Shown here one piece after another: positions 53,195 to 62,786 of a stretch of 64,000 bases of DNA. This stretch comes from Fretibacter rubidus. Its GTDB lineage: Bacteria > Pseudomonadota > Alphaproteobacteria > Caulobacterales > Maricaulaceae. The stretch covers positions 3,162,001 to 3,226,000 of the forward strand of contig NZ_CP163423.1 of NCBI RefSeq assembly GCF_041429785.1, read 5' to 3'. The notes beneath the pieces are model-generated. The model was not told the origin of the DNA. It saw nothing but the letters and a program-made list of their open reading frames with translations, and did not search any database. Position 1 is the stretch's first letter. Each line of letters begins with the position of its first letter. Position numbers and translations under genes: made by a program.

Positions 53195-53941
53195 TTACGT
53201 GATGAGTAATCCGTCCAAACTCCGTACCAGCAAAGCCAAATCTTGCGGGCGAGACAAGCTATGGTCACCGCCTTTAACCAGCGTGTAAGTCGCGTCTTCG
53301 CTGCGGATGACGTCCATGATGCGGCGGGAATATTCCGGCGGCACCACATCATCGCTCATGCCTTGGAGGATACGCACAGGCCCGTCAAAATTAATTGGCG
53401 CGTCGAGAATTTGCCGCGCGCGACCATCATCGATTAAGGCCTTGGAATAGGCATAGGGCTCGTCATAATCTGACGGCAAATAAACCACGCCGTCGCGTTC
53501 CAAATCTTCGCGTTGAATATCGGAAAATGACGCATAGGTCAGTTTTTGCGTAAAATCCGGCGCGGGATTAATCAGCACCAGCGCCTGCACCCTTTTGGGC
53601 CGCGCAGTTGCCGCGAGCAAGCTCGCCCAGCCGCCCATGGATGAGCCGACCAAAATGACATCACCGTCTGCGACATGATCAATCATATCTAAAACGTCAC
53701 CCGCCCAGCGCGATATCGTGCCGTCGGTAAACTCACCATCACTGACCCCGTGACCAAAATAATCAAAGCGGATATAGGCACGGCCAGCGTCTTTCGCCCA
53801 GCTGTGCAAATGCAGCGCCTTGCTGCCCTCCATATCTGATTTCAAACCCCCACACCAAATAACGGTTGGCCCAGCGCCGTCGACTTTGTGATAGGCCAAG
53901 CGGTGCCCTGACAGGGTCTTGAAAACGGAAGGATTGCTCAT
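53195..53941 (-). CDS. Alpha/beta hydrolase
   Basis: 248 residues. The nucleophile elbow VGSSMGGWASLL (Ser near 99), an Asp in ILQGMSDDVVPPEYS, and His in GGDHSLSRP form the triad. The small lid-less layout resembles palmitoyl-thioesterase (ABHD10-type) or other short acyl hydrolases. Substrate unknown. Cytosolic, with no signal peptide. Confidence 0.85.
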   Translation of the reverse strand: MSNPSVFKTLSGHRLAYHKVDGAGPTVIWCGGLKSDMEGSKALHLHSWAKDAGRAYIRFDYFGHGVSDGEFTDGTISRWAGDVLDMIDHVADGDVILVGSSMGGWASLLAATARPKRVQALVLINPAPDFTQKLTYASFSDIQREDLERDGVVYLPSDYDEPYAYSKALIDDGRARQILDAPINFDGPVRILQGMSDDVVPPEYSRRIMDVIRSEDATYTLVKGGDHSLSRPQDLALLVRSLDGLLIT

Positions 53942-54010
53942 GCTACCTTTTCAATCGCTATAAGGATAAGGTCAAGAGCGTAAGGTCAGCCGTTGCTTTA
54001 ATCCCTTGCT

Positions 54011-56680
54011 TTAAAACATCATGAGCGCATCAAGCTCAGCCTTTACCGCTTTGATATTAAAACTGGCGTGATTAGCCGCCAAAGCAACTTGGGACGGATC
54101 AAGATCTATCATTCTGTCATGACCGCTACGCCTTATGGCCGCCTTTAATCCTGCCTCTTCCCACCCTTCAAGGATTTCTGCAAAGCTTTCGGGGCTTAAA
54201 AAATCCGCGCGATCGGACTGGGTCAAAAATGTTGAAAAATGGGGAAACGTCCCGAGGTTTTTATGATCTGGACTGCGTATCATCGCGGCCGTTTCATCTG
54301 GCAGCGCTTTGCACCAATCTAAGTTCAAGTCATTATACATCCACAGGATTTGACAGTGGTGCCCCGCCTCCACACCATAGAATTCATTGTCGCAGGTCAC
54401 ATATTCGGCGCGGTGAAAAATAGGACCGTTATGCGCATTGCGGTTTGGCGCGCGATTTTTAATCAAGCCTTCAAGGGTGGACTTTAATTGCGCATTATCA
54501 AAAACCTGTCCATTTTCTCGTCCAAAAAAGCGCCCGGGTTGTAATTGATTGGATGGGCTTGTTAGGGTAGGTTTTCTCCCTGTAGCTTGCCCAAACAGCG
54601 TCAGGATAAAACTATCAACGCCCTCGCCTTTCATCATTTGATCAAGTGTGCCGTCAATCGCAATATCAGTATTGATTAAGACAATAATTTTACGAACCTT
54701 GCGTTTTAAGAGCGGGATGATGCCGTAATTATCCACATATCCCCCATCACCAAAAAAGCGTTCTACGGTAACAGGTTTCGCAAAATATTGTACTGGCCAG
54801 TCTCGCATCTTTGGGAAAATTTTCATGACGCCGCGATTATTGTCAAAGCTGCCATCAAGCGCTGTGATGCCGCCCCATTCATTTCTAAGCGTATTAGCCA
54901 AGTTTTGTTTGCCAGCAAATCGGGTAATATTTTGCAAAATATAGGCGGGGGCTGCCCCTGATATGCCCATAATATCTTGTAATGAAAAACGGTGGTTTAC
55001 TCGACCCGGTGATACTTTGACGGATTGTGGGGTTGCAAGGCCGCCCAGCGTATCCATGCCAATATTTTCCTTATAACCGCCACCAACATTTAATTTGCCT
55101 TTGCCGCGACTATGGCGGTGGATGCCGCTGTAATAAGGCGTAAATTCATAATGTTCCCAAGACCGAAGTCCCAAGGGTCTAAACTTTTCATCCCTGTCAT
55201 CACGGATAAGATAGCTGTCTTGGTTCATCGCACCATTGATACAAAGATAAGGGCGGTCGCGAGTATAGGTCACGAAGTCATTGCGCTCGAGTTTAGATTT
55301 TCCGAATATGTTTTGATTACGTTTTAAAATGCCCTTGACTTGTTTATCCGTCCAACAGGCATATTGGTCGCCACCAAGCCCGATATCATCAAGGTATAAT
55401 TCGCTAATGATACGGTTCCATATCTCTGTTACGTCATCAAGACTGAACTGTATGCCTAAGAAGGGGATTGTGGGCAGGGACAAACTGCGGCCTACAATGG
55501 AGGTGAGTAAATTTACACCAACGGAGCGCAGGATTTCTGAGCGTGCAATTTGGCGGGGCAATATTGCGCTCTCATCATCATTTCTGATAAACTCTGGTTT
55601 TAACTGCCGTGTTTCGACGTCATCGCCTAAATATTCGTGGTCACTAATGTTATGTGGCAGATAGCAATAAGGTGTCGAAATCCATGACCCGCCTGAAATC
55701 GCGCCGATATAACGTATTTTGTCCATAATACCCATGTCCCTTAGCGCCCGAAAATAACCCAGACTGTGGGACATAGAGCGGGTTCCGCCCCCAGACACAG
55801 CCAGACCTAAGTCATCCCGGGCTTTAATTTGCGGTTCGCCAGCCTCAGGAAATGTAAAATCCAAACTTTGGGTTGGGAAGATCCGAACCGACAGGCGTTT
55901 AAAGGATACACCAAAATTATCGCTCGCCTTTTCTTTGCGGTCTGCCCACCATTGCTGCCTATGCTTTTTACCGCTTTCACGCAGGTCTCGAAATTTTTCT
56001 AAATCCTCTTTAATATCGTCTTTAACCCGGTCTTTCAGATTACCTACGGGCCCTTCTATCCAGGGCGGGATAATGCCGTCTGTTCTGTCGCGCATATTTT
56101 GTGTGCTATTATTGACGGCCGCTTGGGCATTTTGCATGCGTTTTAAAGCATCATCTTTCTTTTGTTTAGCCGCACGCTTGGCGGCGTCTGCTTTTTCACG
56201 GGCAGCATTTGCCGCGGCTCTGGCGGCGCGCTCAGCGGCTAACTTTGCGGCCTCTGCTTTTCGTTTCGCAGCCGCTTCTGCGCGTTTTTTCAAACGCTCT
56301 TTTTCGCGCGCAATTTTTTCGGCCTTAGCTTTTGCTTGGGCTTGGACGTGCGCGGCCTTTTCATTCGCAATCTGTTTGGCTTTATCTTTTCTAGCCCTCG
56401 CCTCGCGCTCTAATTTTGCGGCTTTTTCTCGGGCAAGCCTTGCTGTCGCGTCTTTGGCCGCTTTGGCTTCGCGCTCCAGTCGCGCGGCGTTATCCGCTAA
56501 CTTACGTTGCGCGGCCTTACGGTCGGCCTCAAGTTTTCTTTGCAGTTCTTGCGCTTCCTTTGCCGCCTGTTTGGCTTTATCGGCGGCTATGTCACGACCC
56601 TTGTCTATCTTATCATCAACTTTATTGATGACGGTCTTAATCTTCTTGCCGCGCTTTTTAAACTTATCTCTGATTCCCAT
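54011..56680 (-). CDS. cPLA2/patatin-like phospholipase with long basic coiled-coil N terminus
   Basis: 889 residues. Residues 1-215 are a continuous Lys/Ala/Arg/Glu coiled coil, resembling histone-like or cytoskeletal repeats (ARLEREAKAAKDATARLARE). The catalytic part has the oxyanion loop GLAVSGGGTRSMSHSLGYF (near 293), the nucleophile GAISGGSWISTPY (Ser near 330, GxSGGSW as in cytosolic PLA2) and the catalytic Asp in GDGGYVDNYGI (near 644). It should hydrolyse phospholipid acyl chains, perhaps tethered to membranes or DNA by the basic coil. No signal peptide. Confidence 0.8.
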   Translation of the reverse strand: MGIRDKFKKRGKKIKTVINKVDDKIDKGRDIAADKAKQAAKEAQELQRKLEADRKAAQRKLADNAARLEREAKAAKDATARLAREKAAKLEREARARKDKAKQIANEKAAHVQAQAKAKAEKIAREKERLKKRAEAAAKRKAEAAKLAAERAARAAANAAREKADAAKRAAKQKKDDALKRMQNAQAAVNNSTQNMRDRTDGIIPPWIEGPVGNLKDRVKDDIKEDLEKFRDLRESGKKHRQQWWADRKEKASDNFGVSFKRLSVRIFPTQSLDFTFPEAGEPQIKARDDLGLAVSGGGTRSMSHSLGYFRALRDMGIMDKIRYIGAISGGSWISTPYCYLPHNISDHEYLGDDVETRQLKPEFIRNDDESAILPRQIARSEILRSVGVNLLTSIVGRSLSLPTIPFLGIQFSLDDVTEIWNRIISELYLDDIGLGGDQYACWTDKQVKGILKRNQNIFGKSKLERNDFVTYTRDRPYLCINGAMNQDSYLIRDDRDEKFRPLGLRSWEHYEFTPYYSGIHRHSRGKGKLNVGGGYKENIGMDTLGGLATPQSVKVSPGRVNHRFSLQDIMGISGAAPAYILQNITRFAGKQNLANTLRNEWGGITALDGSFDNNRGVMKIFPKMRDWPVQYFAKPVTVERFFGDGGYVDNYGIIPLLKRKVRKIIVLINTDIAIDGTLDQMMKGEGVDSFILTLFGQATGRKPTLTSPSNQLQPGRFFGRENGQVFDNAQLKSTLEGLIKNRAPNRNAHNGPIFHRAEYVTCDNEFYGVEAGHHCQILWMYNDLNLDWCKALPDETAAMIRSPDHKNLGTFPHFSTFLTQSDRADFLSPESFAEILEGWEEAGLKAAIRRSGHDRMIDLDPSQVALAANHASFNIKAVKAELDALMMF

Positions 56681-56829
56681 AATTATGCGCTCCCTGATTT
56701 TAAGGGACGCGAAGGTTTATCGATAATATTTAAATTTGTTCGCGCCCATCATAAGAAGACTCAATTCTTCAAATGCGTCAAGGATTTTAATTGCGGCCTT
56801 TTCAAACGGGATGGGGCCGCGCTTCGCCT

Positions 56830-57894
56830 TTAACTGGCAGACTGCTCGGCTTGACCAGCAGGGGTGGCGGTGCCGCAGGACAGGCAGAAACGGTGAAAGC
56901 TGATATTGCGCTCGCCACAATTGCCGCATTTTTCTTTCAAGCGAATGCCGCAATGGACGCAAAAATCTGTCTCAACCCCGTCGCGCACAACAATAGATCT
57001 GTCACAGCCTGGGCAAGTTTTTGCCGCAATTTTCTTAAGCGCCGTTTCATATTCAATGCCTTGGCGACGTTCGCCCTCGCTACGGCTTTCTTCTAGTTTT
57101 TTACGGTCCAAATACCGCCGCATAGACCGTATGATGAAATGCCCCGCAATCACGGCCATGATGATACCGACGGTATAACGGACGTATCCGCCGTAGCTCG
57201 GCAGATAGGGCACAAGCTCGAAGAAAAAAGCAAAGAGCGCAAATAGCACAAAGCCCCGATATAGCGGCCAATAGGCGGCCTCTCGTTTTTTCGCAATCAT
57301 CCACCCCGCAATAATGAGCAGCGGCAAGGTGAGGGCAAGGCGGTATAAAAATACCCGTAGCGTTTGTGCGTTTTGCGCTTTGCGGTACTCAGGCCGCGCC
57401 GCCGTAACTAAACGATTACGCTCTAGCCTGATATCGGCTTGGGCACGATTAAACTGCGTGAGCGCGGTTTGCGCGTCCGCTTGTACGCGGAGCGCCGCGC
57501 GCTCTTGATTTTGTAAGGCTTCGACGCTGCGTGTGCGGGCAATAACCTCTGGGTTTTGCGCTTGGCTTTCTGTGGCTGTGCGCGTCGCGAGCCAATTATC
57601 GAGTGACACTTTGGCAGAGGCATAATCCGTGCGCGCTTCTTGGGCGGCACTGCGGGCGTCCTCGACGGCGCGGGATAAAACTTGGCCTTGGTCTTCATTG
57701 GCCTCTAGTCGGGCGTCAATTGCGCGCAAGGCACTATCATCAACAAAGTCTTCAACGCTAATTTGACTATCCACGCGCGGCATGTCTTTGATAACCAGAC
57801 TGCCGAGCCCAATAAGAAAGCCGGCAAAGACAATCGAGAGCAACCACATAACGATTGTATAAATCTGCTGGGGTCTGCGTGTTGATTTGGCCAT
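56830..57894 (-). CDS. Membrane protein with coiled coil and C-terminal double zinc ribbon
   Basis: About 354 residues from an ATG with GGAGG five bases upstream. One membrane helix near 12-35, a periplasmic or cytosolic coiled coil (about 55-185), two or three more helices (about 190-260), then zinc-ribbon pairs: CPGCDRS with CVHCG, and CGNCGERN with CLSCG. The zinc ribbons probably fold as a regulatory or nucleic-acid contact. Family not recognised. Neighbours give no further clue. Confidence 0.7.
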   Translation of the reverse strand: MAKSTRRPQQIYTIVMWLLSIVFAGFLIGLGSLVIKDMPRVDSQISVEDFVDDSALRAIDARLEANEDQGQVLSRAVEDARSAAQEARTDYASAKVSLDNWLATRTATESQAQNPEVIARTRSVEALQNQERAALRVQADAQTALTQFNRAQADIRLERNRLVTAARPEYRKAQNAQTLRVFLYRLALTLPLLIIAGWMIAKKREAAYWPLYRGFVLFALFAFFFELVPYLPSYGGYVRYTVGIIMAVIAGHFIIRSMRRYLDRKKLEESRSEGERRQGIEYETALKKIAAKTCPGCDRSIVVRDGVETDFCVHCGIRLKEKCGNCGERNISFHRFCLSCGTATPAGQAEQSAS

Positions 57895-57956
57895 GATTTC
57901 CTCCACTGATCATCTACACACTAGGTATTTTTAATCGTCTGCGCTACACCGCATTT

Positions 57957-59096
57957 ATGAATGTCTTACAAGTCCTCCCAGCGCTTGGCTCTGGCGGTGT
58001 CGAACGCACGACCGTTGAAATTGCCCACGCTTTGCTCAAAAAGAAACACGGCGCGCAGGTGGCCTCTCGCGGGGGGCCGCTGGTCACGCCTTTGCGCGAT
58101 TTGGGTGCGGTTTGCCACACATTGCCCATGCATAGCAAAAACCCCTTTACTTGGCGGCTCACCGCCATGGCATTGACCGCGATTATCCGTAGCCAGAGCA
58201 TTGATATCGTTCATGTGCGCTCTCGCGCGCCTGCTTTTCCCGCACGCTGGGCGGTGGAAAAGGCCAAAAAGCGGGGTCATAATGTGAAACTCGTCACGAC
58301 CTATCACGGGATTTATAACGCCAAATCCGATTTGAAGCGCAAATATAATGCGGTCATGACACGCGGTGATGCGGTGATTGCCAATTCCGAATATACGCGC
58401 GACCATATTGTCAAAGAACACGGCCTGGACGCTGACTTTATTGATGTTATCCCGCGCGGGGTTAATCTCGACCTGTTCCCGACTACGGTAATGGGTCATT
58501 TGATTGACAGCACCCGCGCGCGCTGGGGTGTGGGCCCTGATGAGCGTGTGCTGTTACTGCCCGGACGGTTGACCCGCTGGAAAGGCCAAGTCGAAGCGAT
58601 AAAGGCCATGAAGGGCATTGATAATCTGACATTGGTTATCCAAGGCGACGCACAGGGGCGCGATGACTATGTCCAAGAGCTTCACGCGCTCGCTGCGACC
58701 TTGCCCACAGGCCGCGTGATATTCTCTGGCCCCGATAGCGGTATGGCCAGTAGCTACGCTGCCAGCTTTGGCGTGATTGTCCCCAGCATCGAGCCCGAAG
58801 CCTTTGGCCGCGTCACAGCAGAGGCCTGCGCCATGGGCAAGCCCGTGATTGCGACTGCCCACGGCGGGTCCATCGAAATACTAAAGGCGCAAAACCCTGA
58901 TAATGCGCTTGGCCTTATGGCGGCGCCCGGCAATGTCGGCAGTTTAAACAAGCAAATCAAAAAACTCGCCGCCATGAGCGCAGGGGAGGCCACGGCCTTT
59001 GCCAAACCCGCCATGGCCCGTGTGCGCGACATTTACACAACAAAAGCCATGTGCGCGGCGACTCTGGCGGTTTATGACCGCCTCTTGACCAAATAA
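57957..59096 (+). CDS. Glycosyltransferase family 4
   Basis: 379 residues with a GT-B fold. N terminus NVLQVLPALGSGGVERTTVEIA holds the Gly-rich acceptor loop. The C-terminal half has LLPGRLTRWKGQVEAIKAM and PEAFGRVTAEACAMGKPVIAT, the retaining GT4 E-x7-E type region (Glu-Pro-Glu-Ala-Phe-Gly). It makes a glycan, probably of the lipopolysaccharide core or a surface polymer. It is alone, upstream of infC but with separate function. Confidence 0.9.
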   Translation: MNVLQVLPALGSGGVERTTVEIAHALLKKKHGAQVASRGGPLVTPLRDLGAVCHTLPMHSKNPFTWRLTAMALTAIIRSQSIDIVHVRSRAPAFPARWAVEKAKKRGHNVKLVTTYHGIYNAKSDLKRKYNAVMTRGDAVIANSEYTRDHIVKEHGLDADFIDVIPRGVNLDLFPTTVMGHLIDSTRARWGVGPDERVLLLPGRLTRWKGQVEAIKAMKGIDNLTLVIQGDAQGRDDYVQELHALAATLPTGRVIFSGPDSGMASSYAASFGVIVPSIEPEAFGRVTAEACAMGKPVIATAHGGSIEILKAQNPDNALGLMAAPGNVGSLNKQIKKLAAMSAGEATAFAKPAMARVRDIYTTKAMCAATLAVYDRLLTK

Positions 59097-59183
59097 AACA
59101 CGCTGCGCGCTCACTAAGGCTTGAAAAACCGCGCGCGGACGCACATATTAGCGTCTGACTTAAACAACAACGGAGACCCTCCC

Positions 59184-59723
59184 ATCGCTAGACGTCCTAT
59201 GGCCGCCCCCCCATCCAAGAAAGTTAAGGGGCCTCGCATTAATCGCGACATCACCAATCCAAAAGTTTTATTAATCCTCGAAGACGGAGAAAAGAAAGGC
59301 GTCGTCGCTCTTGACGAAGCTTTGGCGGCTGCCCGTGCGGCTGGCCTTGATCTGGTCGAGGTTGGCCCGGCGGATATTCCCGTCTGTAAGGTCCTGGATT
59401 ACGGCAAGCTTCGGTTTGAAAACCAAAAGAAGAAAGCCGCCAACCGCAAAAACCAGCGCACGCAATCCCTCAAAGAGATTAAAATGCGGCCCAATATTGA
59501 TGTCCATGATTACGGCGTAAAAATTCGCGCGATGGAAAAGTTCTTTGACCGCGGCGACAAAGTCAAAGTCACCGTGCGCTTTCGGGGCCGTGAAATGGCC
59601 CATATGGACCGCGGCATGGACCTCCTCAAACGCGTGCAAGAGGATTTTGAGGAAACAACAAAAGTCGAATTCGCCCCCAAAACCGAAGGCCGCCTCATGG
59701 TCATGGTGTTAGCGCCGAAATAG
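59184..59723 (+). CDS. infC: Translation initiation factor IF-3 (rare ATC start)
   Basis: About 179 residues. IF-3 binds the 30S subunit and checks initiator tRNA and start codon. GPRINRDITNPKVLLILEDG is the N-terminal domain and KVLDYGKLRFENQKKK the linker. The C-terminal domain begins EIKMRPNIDVHDY, with the family signature KVKVTVRFRGREMAHMDRG. The frame fits a start at ATC 59184 (then ARRPMAAPP) preceded by GGAG nine bases earlier, as in infC genes using ATT/ATC to autoregulate; an ATG at 59199 is the alternative. Confidence 0.92.
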   Translation: MARRPMAAPPSKKVKGPRINRDITNPKVLLILEDGEKKGVVALDEALAAARAAGLDLVEVGPADIPVCKVLDYGKLRFENQKKKAANRKNQRTQSLKEIKMRPNIDVHDYGVKIRAMEKFFDRGDKVKVTVRFRGREMAHMDRGMDLLKRVQEDFEETTKVEFAPKTEGRLMVMVLAPK

Positions 59724-59743
59724 GGCCGAATGTAAAGACAAAG

Positions 59744-59772
59744 AAAAAGCCTCGCTAACGCGGGGCTTTTTT
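59744..59772 (+). terminator. Terminator after infC
   Basis: AAAGCCTCGC-TAA-CGCGGGGCTTT-type stem (one G-T pair), short loop, then TTTTTT. It separates infC from rpmI-rplT, which in most bacteria share its transcript. Confidence 0.8.
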
Positions 59773-59831
59773 GTGGGGTGGGGTGTGGCACGGGTGGAGG
59801 CTTGTTTATCCTCATTGCGGCGTGAGTTCAT

Positions 59832-61703
59832 CTACTCAACTTGTGGAAGTCTTGGAATTATACGAGAAATTCTAAGCCCTTTATATCCACCTAAAGCTGC
59901 CGCACGCGCTTCAAGAGATTGGCGCAATCCAATAGCCCAATCCCTTTCTCCTGATAGTTCTCCTATATGATTATCATCGTTCTGTAATCGACCTCCTTCA
60001 TAGCGATCATTGAATGCGTATTGAATAGTTCTCCAACTCTCTTTGGGGAGACTCAACCAAGTTTCAACTAATTCGTTTAGGTTAATATTGTGCATGACAG
60101 GTAACAACGCATACTTCCCTTCCCCCTGTCTGAACGAGATTAGTTTTGTAAACTCGTCTGGGTTAGTACGTAAGGCAGCTAATATTTCTTGGGCGACATC
60201 AGTTCCTTGATTGTCGAATGCCTCAATACGCTTATCATTTAGATACTGATGAACATTGCTGAAATTTTCCTGATAAGCCTCTCTTACCCAGTAAGAATAC
60301 CCATGACTGCTTCTAAATCTTGAACTTTCAGGCCACCGCCAATCCGTTGGTCTTGGAGGCAACTCGCCATTTGACAACAGGTCATCGATGTATTCACGAC
60401 AGGATTGCTCTACTGTCGGATAGTCTTCTGTAATAATGGCATTTTCTGACATCATAAACCTTAGAGCAAACATATGAAGCATCGCACCTACTTCATGTAA
60501 CTCTCTATTCTCAAACTGGTCTAACAGTTCATTTTTAGCCTGCTCTACAATTTCGTCATCAAGGTCATCAAAAGACATAAACCGTCGCCAAGCAGGTAAA
60601 ACTGCAGGCGCAGCAAAATAAGTTGTACTATCGAGCCTATCGCTTAATAAATTAGCGCCATAATTTCCATGCACTATTGTTTGACTCAGGATGCTTTGAT
60701 TTAGCAATAATTTATCTAGATTGATCTGAGAATACTTGTTTTCTAGTCTCTCCAAGGGAGAAGAGGGAATATTAATTTCATTCTCTGGAGTGATTCTTCT
60801 CTCCATACGAAGGTTCATTTCGTCCCCCCAATCCTCCGTCAAAGACTTTGTCGGAAGTGAGCCTATTTTATGTTCTAAGTTAAATATGCAAAACTCAGTA
60901 ATAAGCCGAGAGACCGCGTCTTCGTTACTTAAAAAATTTGGACCAATAATGGAATATAACCTCGCGACATCAAATAGTGATCTCCTTAGCACACGTAGAG
61001 AATTGTTCCCGTATACTCGGACACTGGCTTGGTCGTCTTCAACTACCTGTCTTTCAAAGATTGAGAAAATAAGCTGTCGGTTCCTTCTTAGGAACTTCGA
61101 TGCTGATTCCGCTTGTTCTGAAGTCATAAAGCTCGACGATTCAATCTCTTTTAAAAATACGAAAAATGCTGTGACTAACTCCGGTTCAACAAGAATTGTA
61201 TGCCCAAAGAGTTTTTCTTTTTGATTTTGCAGCTTTTTGCCGAGCTTTTCGTCGTGCGCAATTATAATTACTTTAGAACCTTGATGTTCAACAAACCAGT
61301 TTATAACACCTAATAGCGTTTTCATTTTTAGGCTACAGCGCTCAAGATCATCGAAAACAATTACCTTTTCAGGATCTAATTCAATTTTGAGTAAAGAATT
61401 TATAGCGCTAGGAACTATTCCTATAAGGCTGTATAAACCACCCACCTGTTTTGCTTTTTCAGTGCCCCACCTCAATCCATGTTTCTTTTTGTTCAAGGCT
61501 GGATTAGCCGCAGTTAAGACCGCAGCCTCTATTTCTTCACGGCTTTCCAACCCAAATAATGACACATAATATATTTCATCGGTTCGAAGCGCTTTTTTGA
61601 CTTGATGAGTTTTACCTACTCCCCAAGCCCCTGTAACCAATACAGCATAGCCAGGTGACGATAGCGACTTGTAATAGTCCAGATATTCTTTGAGCGCTGA
61701 CAT
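59832..61703 (-). CDS. KAP-type P-loop NTPase (possible defence gene)
   Basis: 623 residues. Walker A VTGAWGVGKTHQV (Lys31) and Walker B KVIVFDDLERC (Asp118/119) are followed by the KAP-like segment VINWFVEHQGSKVIIIAHDEKL. The C-terminal 350 residues are helical and unique. KAP NTPases include phage-exclusion proteins such as PifA, but no membrane segment is evident here. The gene is clearly AT-richer than its neighbours and lies between infC and rpmI, so it is probably acquired. AAGG eight bases before the ATG supports the start. Confidence 0.8.
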   Translation of the reverse strand: MSALKEYLDYYKSLSSPGYAVLVTGAWGVGKTHQVKKALRTDEIYYVSLFGLESREEIEAAVLTAANPALNKKKHGLRWGTEKAKQVGGLYSLIGIVPSAINSLLKIELDPEKVIVFDDLERCSLKMKTLLGVINWFVEHQGSKVIIIAHDEKLGKKLQNQKEKLFGHTILVEPELVTAFFVFLKEIESSSFMTSEQAESASKFLRRNRQLIFSIFERQVVEDDQASVRVYGNNSLRVLRRSLFDVARLYSIIGPNFLSNEDAVSRLITEFCIFNLEHKIGSLPTKSLTEDWGDEMNLRMERRITPENEINIPSSPLERLENKYSQINLDKLLLNQSILSQTIVHGNYGANLLSDRLDSTTYFAAPAVLPAWRRFMSFDDLDDEIVEQAKNELLDQFENRELHEVGAMLHMFALRFMMSENAIITEDYPTVEQSCREYIDDLLSNGELPPRPTDWRWPESSRFRSSHGYSYWVREAYQENFSNVHQYLNDKRIEAFDNQGTDVAQEILAALRTNPDEFTKLISFRQGEGKYALLPVMHNINLNELVETWLSLPKESWRTIQYAFNDRYEGGRLQNDDNHIGELSGERDWAIGLRQSLEARAAALGGYKGLRISRIIPRLPQVE

Positions 61704-61863
61704 AGAGTTAACCTTAACGACCTAAAGTCGTATATAGTATTGAAAGCACTAGATTCAAATTTTCTAATTATAAAGAGATAAATTTTAACGTCCCCTCCAC
61801 CCCCACGGCAGACTATAACTAGCAATTACCTCCCCCACCCAAAACCCTGTGATACTCTGGGAT

Positions 61864-62331
61864 ATGCATTTTCAATCTGCGACATATCCGTCTTGCGCGT
61901 CGTCCAGCGTCCATGCGCCTTATGACGGTATGTTGGCAGCGATTTGGCTGTGGTTTCGGCTTTTGTCGCTTGATGTTCTAAGTGGTGTCTTGGGCGGCGA
62001 TTGTGGGCGGCGTTCTGATGCTGATGGCGCGGCTTATAAATGGCCTCTATTTTCAAAGAGCCGCGCGCGCAGCCGTTTGATTCACCACCACCCCAATAGC
62101 CCGCTGCCACCAGCGCGCAATCTTGCGCCTTTTTATGCCTTTGGCCCACGTGTCTCTCCGACCCAGTTTTTAGAACGGCGGTGCCGGCTGTCTGTGGATG
62201 GGCGCATTGGGGTTTACCGCATGGCCTATTGGTCGTCGCGGCTGGCGCGTGAAGCGCTCATGGCGATATTCTCGCGCGGGGATTTTCGCGCGCCTGATGG
62301 TTTGTGGGCGGCGCATATCCCGCCCGACTAG
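61864..62331 (+). CDS. Hypothetical protein
   Basis: About 155 residues beginning MHFQSATYPSCAS, with a hydrophobic stretch near 24-40 and a C-terminal helical segment RMAYWSSRLAREALMAIFSRGDF. It has no recognised family. The frame is normal in composition and longer than the antisense frame here (61826-62149), but the ribosome site is weak (GGGAT close to the ATG). It may be a real lineage-specific gene or an open frame by chance. Confidence 0.4.
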   Translation: MHFQSATYPSCASSSVHAPYDGMLAAIWLWFRLLSLDVLSGVLGGDCGRRSDADGAAYKWPLFSKSRARSRLIHHHPNSPLPPARNLAPFYAFGPRVSPTQFLERRCRLSVDGRIGVYRMAYWSSRLAREALMAIFSRGDFRAPDGLWAAHIPPD

Positions 62332-62411
62332 CGCGCTTTATTTTTAAAATTTCGATGATGCCCCACGCGAAACTACGGCTTTCGTGACCATAGACGCGTG
62401 GCTACTCTGCG

Positions 62412-62786
62412 CTATACCCGCACGCGGCGCAGTATGACCAACCCCCACAGCACAATCACAATCTCTAGACCCATTTCAAAATAGGTCAGCGGCGGGCCAG
62501 CTCCGTCAAGCGTTAGGCCCAAGACGCGGCCAACAAAAAACGCGGCCGTGACAAGCATGATGGCTTTCACCACAGGGACAAGATCAGACGCGTGGCGCAA
62601 TGTCCATAATATTACAAGCCCCATCGCCGCCAAGGCCGTCCAGATCGCGCGAACCTCGTGAAGTCCCAACAGTGACGGTGTCCAGCCCATGATAAAGGCA
62701 ATGGATGTCGGCACAAAAGCGCCGTAAAGGCCGTAAAGCAGATAGAAAATACCGTTCAGCCCAACAAAAAATTTCAATGCACCCAT
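62412..62786 (-). CDS. Four-helix membrane protein (DUF4345-like)
   Basis: About 124 residues from the ATG with GGGAG six bases upstream; 11 further upstream codons are open. Four hydrophobic segments cover nearly the whole length (VGLNGIFYLLYGLYGAFVP; IWTALAAMGLVILWTL; AIMLVTAAFFVGRVLGLTL; EIVIVLWGLVIL). This matches small DUF4345-type proteins. Function unknown. Confidence 0.72.
   Translation of the reverse strand: MGALKFFVGLNGIFYLLYGLYGAFVPTSIAFIMGWTPSLLGLHEVRAIWTALAAMGLVILWTLRHASDLVPVVKAIMLVTAAFFVGRVLGLTLDGAGPPLTYFEMGLEIVIVLWGLVILRRVRV

Noticed and set aside
55935-56726. 263-codon plus-strand open frame opposite the coiled coil of the phospholipase gene
   Set aside because: Its Ala/Ser/Arg/Phe composition is the mirror of Lys/Ala/Arg codons; no family and no ribosome site.
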